From assembly GCF_001188955.3 (NCBI RefSeq), contig NZ_JPRF03000001.1:186001-250000 (forward strand): 64,000 nucleotides of DNA, read 5' to 3'. This stretch comes from Kitasatospora aureofaciens. Lineage in GTDB: Bacteria; Actinomycetota; Actinomycetes; Streptomycetales; Streptomycetaceae. The notes beneath the pieces are model-generated. The model was not told where the DNA came from. It saw only the letters and a list, made by a program, of their open reading frames with translations, and did no database searches. Made by a program: the position numbers and the translations under genes. Below, piece by piece: positions 42,519 to 53,107 of the stretch; the stretch's first letter is position 1; every line of letters begins with the position of its first letter.

Positions 42519-44483
42519 GTGGCCAGCCCCACCGAGACGTTGGAGTTCCAGGCGGAGACCCGCCAGCTGCTGCAGCTGGTGATCCACTCGATCTACTCGA
42601 ACAAGGACATCTTCCTGCGCGAGCTGATCTCCAACGCCTCCGACGCCCTCGACAAGCTCCGTCTGGAATCCCTCACCGACAGCGACCTCGCCGTCGACAC
42701 CTCCGACCTGCACATCATGCTGGAGGTCGACCGGGAGGCCCGCACCCTGACGGTGCGGGACAACGGCATCGGCATGACGCGCGACGACGTCGTCGACCTG
42801 ATCGGCACCATCGCCAAGTCCGGCACCGCGAGCCTGCTGGCCAAGATCAAGGAGGCCAAGGACGCGGACGTGGCGCAGAGCCTGATCGGCCAGTTCGGCG
42901 TCGGCTTCTACTCGGCGTTCATGGTCGCCGACAAGGTCACCCTGCGTACCCGCCGCGCCGGGACGGACCAGGGCACCGCGTGGGAGTCCGACGGCGAGGG
43001 CACCTACACCATCGCGCAGGCCGACGGCCTGCCGGTGGGCACCTCGGTCACGCTGCACCTCAAGCCGGCGGACGGCGAGGACGGGCTCGGCGACTACCTG
43101 GCCACCTGGAAGATCCGCCAGATCGTCAAGCAGTACTCGGACTTCATCCGCTGGCCCATCCGGATGGCCACCGAGCCGGTCGGCACGGACGCCGGGTCCG
43201 GGGCCGAGGACGGGGCCGAGGAAGGCGCCGAGGGCGCGGCCGCGAGCGCCCCGGAGACGCTGAACTCGATGAAGGCCCTGTGGGCCCGCCCGCGCAGCGA
43301 GGTGACCCAGGCCGAGTACAACGAGTTCTACCAGCAGATCAGCCACGACTGGCAGGAGCCCGCCGAGACCATCCACATGCGGGCCGAGGGCACCTTCGAG
43401 TACGAGGCGCTGCTGTTCATCCCCGCCCACGCCCCGTTCGACCTGTTCTCCCGCGACACCAAGCGGGGCGTGCAGCTGTACGTCAAGCGCGTGTTCATCA
43501 TGGACGACTGCGACGCGCTCATGCCGAACTACCTGCGCTTCGTCAAGGGCGTCGTCGACGCCCACGACCTCTCGCTCAACGTCTCCCGCGAGATTCTGCA
43601 GCACGACCGCCAGATCACCGCCGTGCGCCGACGCCTCGTCAAGAAGGTCCTCGCCGCCCTCAAGGACCTGCGGACCTCGAACGCCGAGGCCTACGCCAAG
43701 CTGTGGGAGCAGTTCGGCCGGGTCCTCAAGGAAGGCCTGCTCGAGGACCGCGACAACGCCGACACCCTGCTGGAGCTGGTCTCGGCCGCCTCCACCCACG
43801 ACGCGCAGGCGCCGACCACACTGCGCGAGTACGTCGAGCGGATGAAGGACGGCCAGGACACCATCTACTACCTGACCGGCGAGAACCGCCAGATGGTGGA
43901 GAACTCCCCCCACATGGAGGCCTTCACCGCCAAGGGCTACGAGGTGCTGATCCTCACCGACCCCGTCGACGAGGTCTGGACCGACCAGATCCCGGCCTTC
44001 GACGGCCACCGCTTCCAGTCCATCGCCAAGGGCCAGGTCGACCTCGACGACCACGCCGACGGCGACGGCAGCGACGAGGCGAAGGCGGAGAAGGCCCAGC
44101 GCGAGGAGGACTTCGCCGCCCTCCTCGGCTGGCTCCGGAGCACCCTCGCCGAGCACGTCAAGGAGGTCCGCCTCTCCACCCGGCTGACCACCTCCGCCGC
44201 CTGCCTCGTCGGCGACGCCCACGACCTGACCCCCACCCTGGAGAAGATGTACCGGGCCATGGGCCAGGAACTCCCCCCGGTCAAGCGCATCCTCGAACTC
44301 AACCCCACCCACCCCCTCGTCACCGCCCTGCACCAGGCCCACAAGGCAGGGCCCGAGACCCCGGCGCTCACCGACATCGCGGAACTCGTCCACGGCAGCG
44401 CCCTGTTGGCCGAGGGCGGCGACCTGCCCGACCCGGCCCGCTTCACCCGCCTGCTGACCGACCGCCTCACCCACACCCTGTGA
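42519..44483 (+). CDS. htpG: Molecular chaperone HtpG (Hsp90)
   Basis: 654 residues from a GTG at 42519 with GAAGGAGA upstream. The N-terminal GHKL ATPase has IFLRELISNASDALDK, DNGIGMTRDDV, and GQFGVGFYSAFMVADKV; the middle domain and dimerisation domain follow. An acidic, Ala/Glu-rich insert (about 225-248) links N and middle domains, longer than in E. coli HtpG. It folds and protects proteins under stress. Many actinomycetes lack htpG or have it elsewhere; here it is tied to a heat-shock regulator. Confidence 0.96.
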   Translation: MASPTETLEFQAETRQLLQLVIHSIYSNKDIFLRELISNASDALDKLRLESLTDSDLAVDTSDLHIMLEVDREARTLTVRDNGIGMTRDDVVDLIGTIAKSGTASLLAKIKEAKDADVAQSLIGQFGVGFYSAFMVADKVTLRTRRAGTDQGTAWESDGEGTYTIAQADGLPVGTSVTLHLKPADGEDGLGDYLATWKIRQIVKQYSDFIRWPIRMATEPVGTDAGSGAEDGAEEGAEGAAASAPETLNSMKALWARPRSEVTQAEYNEFYQQISHDWQEPAETIHMRAEGTFEYEALLFIPAHAPFDLFSRDTKRGVQLYVKRVFIMDDCDALMPNYLRFVKGVVDAHDLSLNVSREILQHDRQITAVRRRLVKKVLAALKDLRTSNAEAYAKLWEQFGRVLKEGLLEDRDNADTLLELVSAASTHDAQAPTTLREYVERMKDGQDTIYYLTGENRQMVENSPHMEAFTAKGYEVLILTDPVDEVWTDQIPAFDGHRFQSIAKGQVDLDDHADGDGSDEAKAEKAQREEDFAALLGWLRSTLAEHVKEVRLSTRLTTSAACLVGDAHDLTPTLEKMYRAMGQELPPVKRILELNPTHPLVTALHQAHKAGPETPALTDIAELVHGSALLAEGGDLPDPARFTRLLTDRLTHTL

Positions 44484-44487
44484 CCCC

Positions 44488-44539
44488 CCGCGGGTGCGGC
44501 CCGACGCAGCCGGTAGTGCCCGGCGGGCCGCACCCGCGG
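44488..44539 (+). terminator. Terminator after htpG
   Basis: A perfect 15-bp stem (CCGCGGGTGCGGCCC with its complement) with a 22-base loop begins 5 bp after the stop. Confidence 0.7.
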
Positions 44540-44667
44540 ACGTCCCGCAGGCGGCCGGGCCTCCTCAGGGGTACGGGGGCCGGGGCCGGCGAAGGGCGGC
44601 CGGTTGCCGACCTGCTGGCACTGACCCGATGGTCAGCGCCGGTCTCCCGACGTGGCATGCTCCTCGC

Positions 44668-46251
44668 ATGACTGACCGCAACCGACCAGTGAAGCCGGGG
44701 CCGAGCGCCGACGGCGGTTCGACGGCAGCCGGTACTGCGCAGGAGCCCGTGGTCCAGGACGTTCTGGATGCCTCGCTGGGGTCGATGGCCCTGCTCGAAC
44801 CGGTCCTCGGTGCGCACGACGAGGTGGTGGACTTCCGCTTCGCCGCGGTCTCGCCCCACGCGGTCGACATCGCCGGGCGCTGCGGCGCGGAACTGCTCGG
44901 GCGCAGCGTCCTGGAGACGTATCCCGGCGTAGCCGGAAGCGAGCTCTGGCACGGCTACCTCAGCGCGTACGCGACCGGCGTTCGTTACGAGGGCGAGCTG
45001 GACTACCAGGAGGTCGCCGCCGGCATCCCGCGGCTGTCCCGCTTCAAGGTGCGGGCGGTGCCCACCCGGCAAGGGCTGGTCGTCTCCTGGGCCCGCCTCG
45101 ACACCCACGAGCGGAAGCAGCGCAGGCAGGCGCTGATCCAGCGACTGGGCAAGACCGGTTGGATGGACCACGACCTGGTCCGCGACGAGATCACCTGGTC
45201 GCAGGAGGTCTACGCGATCTTCGGCAGGGCCCGGTCACTGGGGCCGGTGGCACTGCACGACCTGTTCGTCCAGGCCCCGGCGGACGACCGCGACCAGCTG
45301 GAGGGCGAGCTCCTCCAGCTGGTCGGGCGGGGGGAGCGGATGGACCGCACCGTTCGCATCGTCCTTCCCGGAGGAGAGGTCCGACACGTGCGGGTCGTCG
45401 CCGAGGCGCAGACCGACGCGCACGGCGACCCGGTCGAGCTCCAGGTGCTGTTCCAGGACCTCACCGCCGCCAAGCAGTACGAGCAGCAGTTGCTGGAACA
45501 CCAGGAGACGGTGCTCGCACACCAGGGCCTGCTGGCGGCCGAGCGGGACCTCGCCGCCCGGCTCCAGAACACGCTCCTCCCCGTGTCACAGCGGGTGCTC
45601 CACCTGGCCGGGCTCGTCATCGATGTCGCCTACCAGCCCGTTCAGGAAGGGCTGAACCTCGGCGGTGACTGGTACAGCGCCGTCGAACTGCCGGACGGCA
45701 GCGTCCTGCTGGTGGTCGGCGACGTCGCGGGCCACGGCCTCGACGCGGTGGCCACGATGGCCCTGCTGCGCTTCACGGCCAAGGGCATGGCCATCACCGG
45801 CACGCCCCTGCCGGAGATCCTCCACCGCCTCAACACGCTGCTGCTGCACGCCTCCGACCGGCCGTACAGCACCGCCACCATGATCATGGCGTGCTACCGG
45901 CCCGAGACCTCCCGGCTCACCTGGGTGCAGGCCGGCCACCTCCCGCCGCTGCTCGTCCGCCAGGGCGAGGCACGCTATCTGCCGCCCCCGGCGGGCATCC
46001 TGCTCGGAGCGACCGACACCCCCCGCTACGAGGAGTCAACGGTCGACCTGCTGCCCGGCGACGAACTCCTCCTCTACACCGACGGCTTGATCGAGAACCC
46101 GGGTGAGCCCCTCGACACTGCCCTGGCACGACTGGCTTCCGCCGTGCCGGAGCACCAGGGCGAGCTGCCGTTCCTCGACGGGCTCGTCCGGGCGCTGGTC
46201 GGACCGGCCGGCCGCCGCGACGACATCTGCGCTCTGCACGTTCGCCGCTGA
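44668..46251 (+). CDS. PAS-domain SpoIIE-type PP2C phosphatase
   Basis: 527 residues. Two PAS-like sensor domains occupy about 25-150 and 155-275 (the second contains WMDHDLVRDEITWSQEVYAIFG). A short coiled coil (LLEHQETVLAHQGLLAAERDLA) leads to the SpoIIE phosphatase domain (about 325-527) with metal-binding GGDWYSA, VVGDVAGHGLDA and TDGLIENPGE. Such proteins dephosphorylate STAS anti-sigma antagonists. Likely substrate: the STAS protein at 54145 or a relative. Confidence 0.92.
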   Translation: MTDRNRPVKPGPSADGGSTAAGTAQEPVVQDVLDASLGSMALLEPVLGAHDEVVDFRFAAVSPHAVDIAGRCGAELLGRSVLETYPGVAGSELWHGYLSAYATGVRYEGELDYQEVAAGIPRLSRFKVRAVPTRQGLVVSWARLDTHERKQRRQALIQRLGKTGWMDHDLVRDEITWSQEVYAIFGRARSLGPVALHDLFVQAPADDRDQLEGELLQLVGRGERMDRTVRIVLPGGEVRHVRVVAEAQTDAHGDPVELQVLFQDLTAAKQYEQQLLEHQETVLAHQGLLAAERDLAARLQNTLLPVSQRVLHLAGLVIDVAYQPVQEGLNLGGDWYSAVELPDGSVLLVVGDVAGHGLDAVATMALLRFTAKGMAITGTPLPEILHRLNTLLLHASDRPYSTATMIMACYRPETSRLTWVQAGHLPPLLVRQGEARYLPPPAGILLGATDTPRYEESTVDLLPGDELLLYTDGLIENPGEPLDTALARLASAVPEHQGELPFLDGLVRALVGPAGRRDDICALHVRR

Positions 46252-46343
46252 CACCCCGTGGCCGGGAACTTCGCCGCCGCCGACATTCAAATGCGGATTC
46301 CGGGAACCCGAGGAGCAGACCGACCGACGAGGAGTGAGACGGC

Positions 46344-46565
46344 ATGGGTATCGGTGGCTGCATCGTATTGTTCGCCCTCGGCGCCATCATGGCCTTCGCG
46401 ACCGACTGGCACGTGAACGGGGTCAACCTGCACCTGGTGGGCTGGATCCTCATGGCCGCCGGGCTTCTGGGATTGATCACCTATGTGAACGTGTTCCGCC
46501 GCCGACGCCTGGTCCGCAGCGTCGAGAGCGACGAACCGGTCGAGGAGCGCCGCTACTACGAGTAG
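46344..46565 (+). CDS. Small membrane protein (DUF6458 family)
   Basis: 73 residues with two transmembrane helices (MGIGGCIVLFALGAIMAFAT, then HLVGWILMAAGLLGLITYVNV) joined by a short loop, and a basic then acidic tail (FRRRRLVR, EERRYYE). GAGGAG lies upstream. Function unknown; often found near stress genes. Confidence 0.85.
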   Translation: MGIGGCIVLFALGAIMAFATDWHVNGVNLHLVGWILMAAGLLGLITYVNVFRRRRLVRSVESDEPVEERRYYE

Positions 46566-46601
46566 GAGTCAGCCGGACTCCACGACATCTGACAGAGCCC
46601 G

Positions 46602-46643
46602 CGTACGGTCGGGACCCACGGTCGAGTGGGTCCCGAGCGTACG
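46602..46643. terminator. Bidirectional terminator
   Basis: CGTACG and TCGGGACCCAC pair with GTGGGTCCCGA and CGTACG around a 6-base loop, between the convergent DUF6458 and phosphatase genes. Confidence 0.75.
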
Positions 46644-46767
46644 TCGGTGACCGGGTCCGCGGGCCCGGCGTGGGGGTGTCGGCCCACGCGGAGGAAGTCA
46701 CGCCCCGAACCGGACCGACGCATGAGCGCCGTCCGGACGCGCCGGGCCGTTGCCGCGCGCCACCGGC

Positions 46768-49323
46768 TCAGTCGGCCGGCCGGCGGACCGCCACCCCGAC
46801 CAGGCAGGTGTCGTCGTCGGTGTCGGCGCTGCTGTACTGCAGCAGGTGGTCCAGGTGCCCTTCGAGGCCGTTGGCTCCGACGGCCGCGTCACGGTGGGCC
46901 CGTTCGGCGAGCGCCGTCAGATTGGTCAGGGAGGCCTGGAGGGACTCGTCGCGGCGTTCGATCAGGCCGTCGGTGTACATCACCAGGGTGTCGCCGGTCT
47001 CCAGGACGACCTCGTCCTCCTCGTAGTCCGCCTGGTCCAGCGCGCCGAGCAGGATGCCGCCCACCTGCGGAAGGATGCTCGCCCGGCCGTCGCGCAGCAG
47101 GACCGGCGGCGGGTGGCCCGCGCGGGCCCAGCGCAGCCGGCGGGTCGCCGGTTCGTACAGCCCGCAGACCGCGGTGGCCGTGACGTTGTCGGTCAGGTGG
47201 TGGGTGACGCTGTTGAGCCAGCTGAGCAGTTGACCCGGTCCGGCGCCGGTGGCGGCCAGGCCGCGCAGCGCGTTGCGCAGCGCGACCATGCCGGTCGCGG
47301 CCTCGATGCCGTGTCCGGCGACGTCGCCGACGCACAGCAGGACGTCGCCGGTGGGCAGCTCGAGCGCGTCGTACCAGTCACCGCCCACCAGGTGGTCCTT
47401 CTCGGCCGGGCGGTAGCGCACGGCCACGTGCAGGTCGTGCAGGTCCAGCGGGCCCCGGGCGGGCGGCATGATGGCGTGCTGGAGCTGGAGGGCGAGGCGG
47501 CTGCGCTCGGCGGCCTGCTGCTCGCTCTGGGCCAGCTGGTCGCGGGTGGCGGCCAGCGCGACCTCCGTCCAGTGCTGGGCGGAGATGTCCTGGTAGGCGC
47601 CGCGCACCAGGCGCACCCCGCTGTGCGGATCGCGCACCGGCTCCGCCACGACGCGGATGTGCCGGGTGACGCCGTCGGGGCGCTGCAACCGGAAGGCGGT
47701 GGAGGCCGGCCGGCGGTGGTGCAGCAGGGTGCGCAGGAACCGGCCGATGGTGTGCAGGTCGTCCGGGTGGGCGTGCTCGGCCAGCTGGTCGATGGAGATC
47801 GGCTGAGCGGTGGGCGGCAGCCCGTGCAGCTCGAACAGGCTGTCGTTCCAGACGATCTGGCGCGTGCGCAGGTTCTCCTCGAAGCCGCCGATCCGGCCGA
47901 GGCGCTGCGCGTGCTGGAGCAGCCGGGCGACCCGCGGCGTGCCGTTGTCCAGCCGCCAGACGACGACCAGGTGGGGGCCGTGCCGGCTGATGCTCACCTG
48001 GGCCCGGGTGGTCAGCGGCACCCCGTCGACCAGGGCGGCGAGCCGCATGTCCGGGGTCCGGAACGGCTCTCCGGTGGCGAAGACGTGCTCGACCTTCTCG
48101 GCGAGGCCGCCCGGCTCGGCCGCGAGCGGGTACGCCTCCAGCAGCCGGGTGCCCACGATCGCGCCCGTGGGCCGCCCGGCGAAGTCGACGAAGGACGGGT
48201 TCACGTGCCGCACCAGGAACCGCGGCGGCACCTCGCCGTCCTCCGGCGCGACCCGGAGCACCAGGCAGGGGTCGAAGAGGCCGTCCGCCAGCTGCCGCAG
48301 CTCGTCGAACTGGCCGTCGGCCGAGTCGGCCGCGGGGAGCTCCCGCGGCTCCCAGGTCTCCAGGGTGGCGGCCGCCACCTCCGCGAGCGCCTCGAACTGC
48401 CGTTGCAGCGGCTGGGACTGCTCGGGCAGCGCCTCGCGCCAGCAGATCTCCAGGACGCCGATCAGCCGGCCGCCGACGCCGGCCGGCACGGCCAACCGCC
48501 CGCCGGGGACGTCGTGCTGGCCGATGGAGGGGAGCGAGGCGTCGGCGAGCACGTGGTAGCCGACGGCCGTACGTTCGTCCAGGGCCCGGCGGGCCGGCGT
48601 CGGCACGCCGGGCGGGACGTGGCGCCAGCGCCGGGCCTCCGCCGGCTGGAAGCCGGCGCTGCCCGCGAGGGACAGCGAGAGGTCGGGGTGGGCGGCCCAG
48701 ATGGCCACCGCGGCCACGCCGAGCGGGCGCAGGGCGTGCTCCAGCATGGAGCGGGCCGCCGTCGCCGCGTCGCCGCCCGCGATCGTGTCCGCTTCGGCGC
48801 TGCGCAGCCGTAGCGGGACCGGATCCGCGCTCCTGGCCGCCGCACCGGCGCGCACCCGCGGCCGGGCGGCCGGGGGCGCCCCGTCGGTCCGGGCCGCCTC
48901 ATCGGAGCGGCCCGAAGCGCCGGCGACGAACTCCCGGGCGAGCGCCGAGATCTGGTCCGCCGCGGCCTGGTTGAGCAGGTCGGCGGCCAGCGCCAGTGTC
49001 GTCACCCCCGCCTGTGCGGCGAGGCCCTCCAACTGCCGGGCGGCCTCGGTGGGGCCGCACCGCAGGCGCTCCACCAGCACGCCGACGGCCATCTCCAGCA
49101 CGCCCCGCCCCGCCGAGTCCGCCTGCGCCTGGTCCAGCTCCCGGCGCAGGCGCTCCACCGTACTGGCGAGCCGGCCCACCGCCGTGGCCGTGCGGTCCGG
49201 CTCCTGGGCGGCGGCCGCCTCCGGACCGGCCGCGCCGCGCTGCGCCCCGACCCTGGCGGCGTCGACGGCCGGTCCGGCCGCGGACGGACGGCCCTTGGCG
49301 AGTTGCTCGTCGGGGTGCTGCAC
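46768..49323 (-). CDS. ANTAR-GAF-PAS-SpoIIE phosphatase (851 aa)
   Basis: 851 residues with, in order: an ANTAR-like helical region (about 52-115, RGVLEMAVGVLVERLRCGP), a GAF domain (about 170-310), two PAS domains (about 335-465 and 470-590, the second including VWRLDNGTPRVARLLQ) and a C-terminal SpoIIE PP2C domain (about 615-851; GGDWYDA, VGDVAGHGIEAA, TDGLIERRDE). A sensor phosphatase of the partner-switching type. It follows the hybrid kinase gene by 42 bp on the same strand, so the two are probably co-expressed. Confidence 0.92.
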   Translation of the reverse strand: MQHPDEQLAKGRPSAAGPAVDAARVGAQRGAAGPEAAAAQEPDRTATAVGRLASTVERLRRELDQAQADSAGRGVLEMAVGVLVERLRCGPTEAARQLEGLAAQAGVTTLALAADLLNQAAADQISALAREFVAGASGRSDEAARTDGAPPAARPRVRAGAAARSADPVPLRLRSAEADTIAGGDAATAARSMLEHALRPLGVAAVAIWAAHPDLSLSLAGSAGFQPAEARRWRHVPPGVPTPARRALDERTAVGYHVLADASLPSIGQHDVPGGRLAVPAGVGGRLIGVLEICWREALPEQSQPLQRQFEALAEVAAATLETWEPRELPAADSADGQFDELRQLADGLFDPCLVLRVAPEDGEVPPRFLVRHVNPSFVDFAGRPTGAIVGTRLLEAYPLAAEPGGLAEKVEHVFATGEPFRTPDMRLAALVDGVPLTTRAQVSISRHGPHLVVVWRLDNGTPRVARLLQHAQRLGRIGGFEENLRTRQIVWNDSLFELHGLPPTAQPISIDQLAEHAHPDDLHTIGRFLRTLLHHRRPASTAFRLQRPDGVTRHIRVVAEPVRDPHSGVRLVRGAYQDISAQHWTEVALAATRDQLAQSEQQAAERSRLALQLQHAIMPPARGPLDLHDLHVAVRYRPAEKDHLVGGDWYDALELPTGDVLLCVGDVAGHGIEAATGMVALRNALRGLAATGAGPGQLLSWLNSVTHHLTDNVTATAVCGLYEPATRRLRWARAGHPPPVLLRDGRASILPQVGGILLGALDQADYEEDEVVLETGDTLVMYTDGLIERRDESLQASLTNLTALAERAHRDAAVGANGLEGHLDHLLQYSSADTDDDTCLVGVAVRRPAD

Positions 49324-49365
49324 GGTGCTGGCTCCTGAGGTCTCGACTGCTGCTCCGGTCCGCGG

Positions 49366-52300
49366 TTACCGCGTGAGGTGGTGCGTGATCCGGCTGATCA
49401 CCTCGTCGGCGTCGACCGGCTTGGTGATGTAGTCGCTCGCGCCCGCGGCCAGGCTCTTCTCCCGGTCGCCGATCATCGCCTTGGCGGTCACGGCGATGAT
49501 CGGCAGACCCGCGTGCTCGGGCATCGCGCGGATGGCCGCAGTGGCCGTGTACCCGTCCATCTCGGGCATCATCACATCCATCAGGATGACATCGATGCCG
49601 GGGTGGACGGTGAGCGACTCCAGCGCGGCGCGCCCGTTCTCGGCCTGGAGGACCCGCATGCCGTGGAGCTCCAGGATGCTGGTGATCGCGTACAGGTTGC
49701 GGTCGTCGTCGTCGACCACGAGGGCCGTGCGGCCGGCGAGCGCCGGTTCGGCGTCGGGGCTCCAGGACGGCACCAGGTCCGCCCCGCGCCCCGGTGGGAG
49801 CGCCCCGCCGGGGCGGTCGGCGCTCATGTGCAGGGCGATCCGCCCGCGCAACTCGTCGAGGCTGGCGATCAGTTCCAGCGGCCGTTCGCCCGGCCGGGAG
49901 ACGGAGCCCGCTCGCTCGCCGGTGACGCCCCGGTTGTTGTGCGCCAGCACGGGGACGGTGTGCAGGGCCGGGTCGCCCTCCATGTCGGCCAGGAGCGCGC
50001 CGGCCGTGCCGTCCGGCAGGTCGAGTTCCAGGACGACGCAGTGGCACGGCGCGGTGGCGAGTGCGGTGGCGGCATCCTGGGCGCCGACGGCGGTGACGAT
50101 CTCGACCTGCCGGTGCCCGGCGGAGTAGCGGGCGAGGTCGGCGACGGCGTTCTCCGCGACGAGGGTCAGCAGGCCGTTGGGCCGGCCCTCGACGACGAGG
50201 AGCCGCCGGGGGCGTTCGGTGGTGGGGTGGTCGGCGGGATCGACGGGCTGCTCCGGGGCGGGCCCGGCGGCGGCGCCGGCCGGCGCCCCGGCCGCGGGCG
50301 GCAGTTCGCTCCCGGCGACCACGGAGTGCTCGACGGGGAGGTAGAGGGTGAAGACGGTGCCCCGGCCGAGGGTGCTCTCGACCGTGATGGCGCCGCCGAG
50401 CAGGAAGGCGATCTCACGGCTGATGGACAGCCCGAGGCCGGTGCCGCCGTACTTGCGGCTGGTGGTGCCGTCGGCCTGCTGGAAGGCGCCGAAGACGGTC
50501 TCCAGGTGCTGGGGCGCGATCCCGATGCCGGTGTCGGTCACGCGGAAGGCGAGCACCGGGCCGCCGCGCCGTACGCCGTCGGGCAGTTCCGCGTCGGTGG
50601 CGGGCTCGATGCGCAGCTCGACCCTGCCGTGCTCGGTGAACTTGACGGCGTTGGACAGCAGGTTGCGCAGCACCTGGCGCAAGCGGTAGTCGTCGGTGAG
50701 GAGTTCGCCGGGGACCCCGGGTGCCGTCCGTACGGCGAAGGCGAGGTTCTTCTGTCCGGTCAGCGGGCGGAAGGTGGCTTCGACGTAGTCGAGCAGGGCG
50801 TGCAGCGGCACCGCGTCGACGTTCAGGTCCATCTTGCCGGCCTCGACCTTGGACAGGTCGAGGATGTCGTTGATGAGCTGGAGCAGGTCGGAGCCGGCGG
50901 AGTGGATGATGCCGGCGTACTCGACCTGCTTGGCGGTCAGGTTCCTGGTGGGGTTCTGGGCGAGCAACTGGGCCAGGATGAGCAGGCTGTTGAGCGGCGT
51001 GCGCAGTTCGTGGCTCATGTTGGCCAGGAACTCCGACTTGTACTTCGAGGCCAGCGACAGCTGGTGGGCGCGCTCCTCCAGTTCCTGGCGGGCCTGCTCG
51101 ATCTCCAGGTTCTTGGTCTCGATGTCGCGGTTCTGCGCGGCGAGCAGTTCCGCCTTGTCCTCCAACTCGGCGTTGGAGAACTGGAGTTCCTCCTGCCGGG
51201 CCTGGAGCTCCTCGGAGCGGGCCTGGAGTTCGGCGGCCAGCCGCTGGGACTCGCCGAGCAGCTCGTCGGTGCGGGCGTTGGCGATGATGGTGTTGACGTT
51301 GACGCCGATGGTCTCCATCAGCTGGTTGAGGAAGTCCCGGTGGACCTGGGTGAAGGGCTGGACGGAGGCCAGTTCGATGACGCCGAGGACCTGGTCCTCG
51401 ACGACGATCGGCAGCACCAGCAGCGACAGCGAGTCGGTGCGGCCGAGACCGGAGGAGGCGGGGAGGTAGCCGGCCGGCAGGGCGTCGACGGCGATGGTCC
51501 GGCGACTGCGCGCGGCCTGGCCGACGAAGGACTCGCCCAGGCGGAAGCGGGTGGGGCGCTCGCCGTCGGGGAACGCGTAGGAGCCGACGAGTTGGAGCAC
51601 CGTCCCTTCCGGGCTGTCCTCGGCGAGGTAGAAGGCGCCGCACTGCGCTTCGACCAGCGGGGCGAGTTCGTCCATGACGGACTCCGCGACCACTCCGAGG
51701 TCGCGCCGGCCCTGCATCAGTGCGGAGAAGCGGGCGAGGTTGGTCTTCAGCCAGTCCTGTTCCTCGTTGGCGCGGGTCGTCTCGCGCAGCGACTCCACCA
51801 TGAAGTTGACGTTGTCCTTGAGGTCGGCGACCTCGCCGGAGGCGTCCACGGTGATCGAGCGTGTCAGGTCGCCGGCCGCGACGGCGCTGGTGACCTCGGC
51901 GATCGCCCGGACCTGCCGGGTCAGGTTGCCGGCCAGCTCGTTGACGTTCTCGGTCAGCCGCTTCCAGGTGCCGGAGACGCCCTCGACCTTGGCCTGGCCG
52001 CCGAGCCGGCCCTCGGTGCCGACCTCGCGGGCGACCCGGGTCACCTCGTCGGCGAACGAGGACAGCTGGTCGACCATCGTGTTGATGGTCTCCTTCAGTT
52101 CCAGGATCTCGCCCCGGGCGGTGACGGTGATCTTCTGCGACAGGTCGCCCTCGGCGACCGCGGTGGCCACCTGGGCGATCGCGCGGACCTGGCCGGTGAG
52201 GTTGCCGGCCATCGAGTTGACCGAGTCGGTGAGGTCGCGCCAGGTCCCCGAGACGCCGACGACGCGTGCCTGGCCGCCGAGGATGCCCTCGGTGCCGACC

Positions 52301-52821
52301 TCGCGGGCCACCCGGGTCACCTCCCCGGCGAACGAGGACAGCTGGTCGACCATCGTGTTGACGGTGTTCTTGAGCTCCAGGATCTCGCCCCGGGCGTCGA
52401 CCTCGATCTTCTGGGTGAGGTCGCCGCGCGCCACCGCCGTGGTGACCTGGGCGATTCCGCGCACCTGCCAGGTCAGGTTGCCGGCCATCGCGTTGACCGA
52501 GTCGGTGAGGTCCGCCCAGGTGCCGGAGACCCCGGGGACCTGCGCCTGGCCGCCGAGCCGGCCCTCGGTGCCGACCTCCCGTGCAACGCGCGTCACCTCG
52601 GAGGTGAAGTGCGACAGCTGGTCGACCATGCCGTTGAACACCGAGGCGATCTCGCCCAGCAACCCGTGTGCGTCGTCGGGCAGTTTGGTGCTGAAGTCGC
52701 CGTCCCGGACGGCCGTGAGACCGGCCAGCAGTTGCCGTAGTTCGGGTTCGTTGCCCAGTGCTGCGTCCGGCCCGATCGCCGGGCGGTGCTGCGAGCCGTT
52801 GGACGTGGTCGGGCCAGCCAT
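49366..52821 (-). CDS. Poly-HAMP hybrid histidine kinase (1151 aa)
   Basis: 1151 residues, no membrane segment. Four HAMP-type units fill about 45-400; three are near copies repeating every 92 residues (each with [14 protein letters not shown], VSGTW and VNxMAGNL). A GAF domain (about 400-540) and coiled coil follow, then HisKA with [10 protein letters not shown], the ATPase with DTGIGI and GGTGLGLSI, a degenerate receiver-like region (about 860-1000) and a C-terminal receiver with the phosphorylated Asp in [12 protein letters not shown]. The layout resembles fungal group III osmosensor kinases. GGAGG precedes ATG 52821. Divergent from the sigma gene. Confidence 0.93.
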   Translation of the reverse strand: MAGPTTSNGSQHRPAIGPDAALGNEPELRQLLAGLTAVRDGDFSTKLPDDAHGLLGEIASVFNGMVDQLSHFTSEVTRVAREVGTEGRLGGQAQVPGVSGTWADLTDSVNAMAGNLTWQVRGIAQVTTAVARGDLTQKIEVDARGEILELKNTVNTMVDQLSSFAGEVTRVAREVGTEGILGGQARVVGVSGTWRDLTDSVNSMAGNLTGQVRAIAQVATAVAEGDLSQKITVTARGEILELKETINTMVDQLSSFADEVTRVAREVGTEGRLGGQAKVEGVSGTWKRLTENVNELAGNLTRQVRAIAEVTSAVAAGDLTRSITVDASGEVADLKDNVNFMVESLRETTRANEEQDWLKTNLARFSALMQGRRDLGVVAESVMDELAPLVEAQCGAFYLAEDSPEGTVLQLVGSYAFPDGERPTRFRLGESFVGQAARSRRTIAVDALPAGYLPASSGLGRTDSLSLLVLPIVVEDQVLGVIELASVQPFTQVHRDFLNQLMETIGVNVNTIIANARTDELLGESQRLAAELQARSEELQARQEELQFSNAELEDKAELLAAQNRDIETKNLEIEQARQELEERAHQLSLASKYKSEFLANMSHELRTPLNSLLILAQLLAQNPTRNLTAKQVEYAGIIHSAGSDLLQLINDILDLSKVEAGKMDLNVDAVPLHALLDYVEATFRPLTGQKNLAFAVRTAPGVPGELLTDDYRLRQVLRNLLSNAVKFTEHGRVELRIEPATDAELPDGVRRGGPVLAFRVTDTGIGIAPQHLETVFGAFQQADGTTSRKYGGTGLGLSISREIAFLLGGAITVESTLGRGTVFTLYLPVEHSVVAGSELPPAAGAPAGAAAGPAPEQPVDPADHPTTERPRRLLVVEGRPNGLLTLVAENAVADLARYSAGHRQVEIVTAVGAQDAATALATAPCHCVVLELDLPDGTAGALLADMEGDPALHTVPVLAHNNRGVTGERAGSVSRPGERPLELIASLDELRGRIALHMSADRPGGALPPGRGADLVPSWSPDAEPALAGRTALVVDDDDRNLYAITSILELHGMRVLQAENGRAALESLTVHPGIDVILMDVMMPEMDGYTATAAIRAMPEHAGLPIIAVTAKAMIGDREKSLAAGASDYITKPVDADEVISRITHHLTR

Positions 52822-53046
52822 CGAACGTCGCCTCCGTAGAAGGCGGGGCCGGGGCCCGCCTTCGGTCGTGGGCATCACCGGTCCCGGCCGGGTGGGTCCG
52901 GTCGTCGGTCGGGTGCGGTGGGTGTCGTCACGGAGGCTACCTCAGCGTCCGCACCACCCGGAAACGGCTGCCACCAGCGTGGAGAGGCTCCGGGTGGCGG
53001 GGTACGGTGCGGAGAGGACTTCGCGAAATCTTCACGGTTTGCGGGT

Positions 53047-53071
53047 GCATCGATCTGCCGCACCGGGGTAG
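53047..53071 (+). promoter_or_regulatory. SigB-type promoter candidate before the sigma factor gene
   Basis: GCAT-N15-GGGTAG fits the streptomycete SigB-family pattern GNNT-N14-16-GGGTA. It would start transcription near 53080, 28 bases before the ATG, and allow the sigma factor to activate its own gene. Confidence 0.4.
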
Positions 53072-53107
53072 CAGGGCACCCGTCGTACCGTCAGGGAAAG
53101 GACTCGG

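Noticed and set aside
49378..52740. A plus-strand frame of 1120 codons with repeated stretches
   Set aside because: It is the antisense of the poly-HAMP kinase; the repeats are those of the HAMP units.
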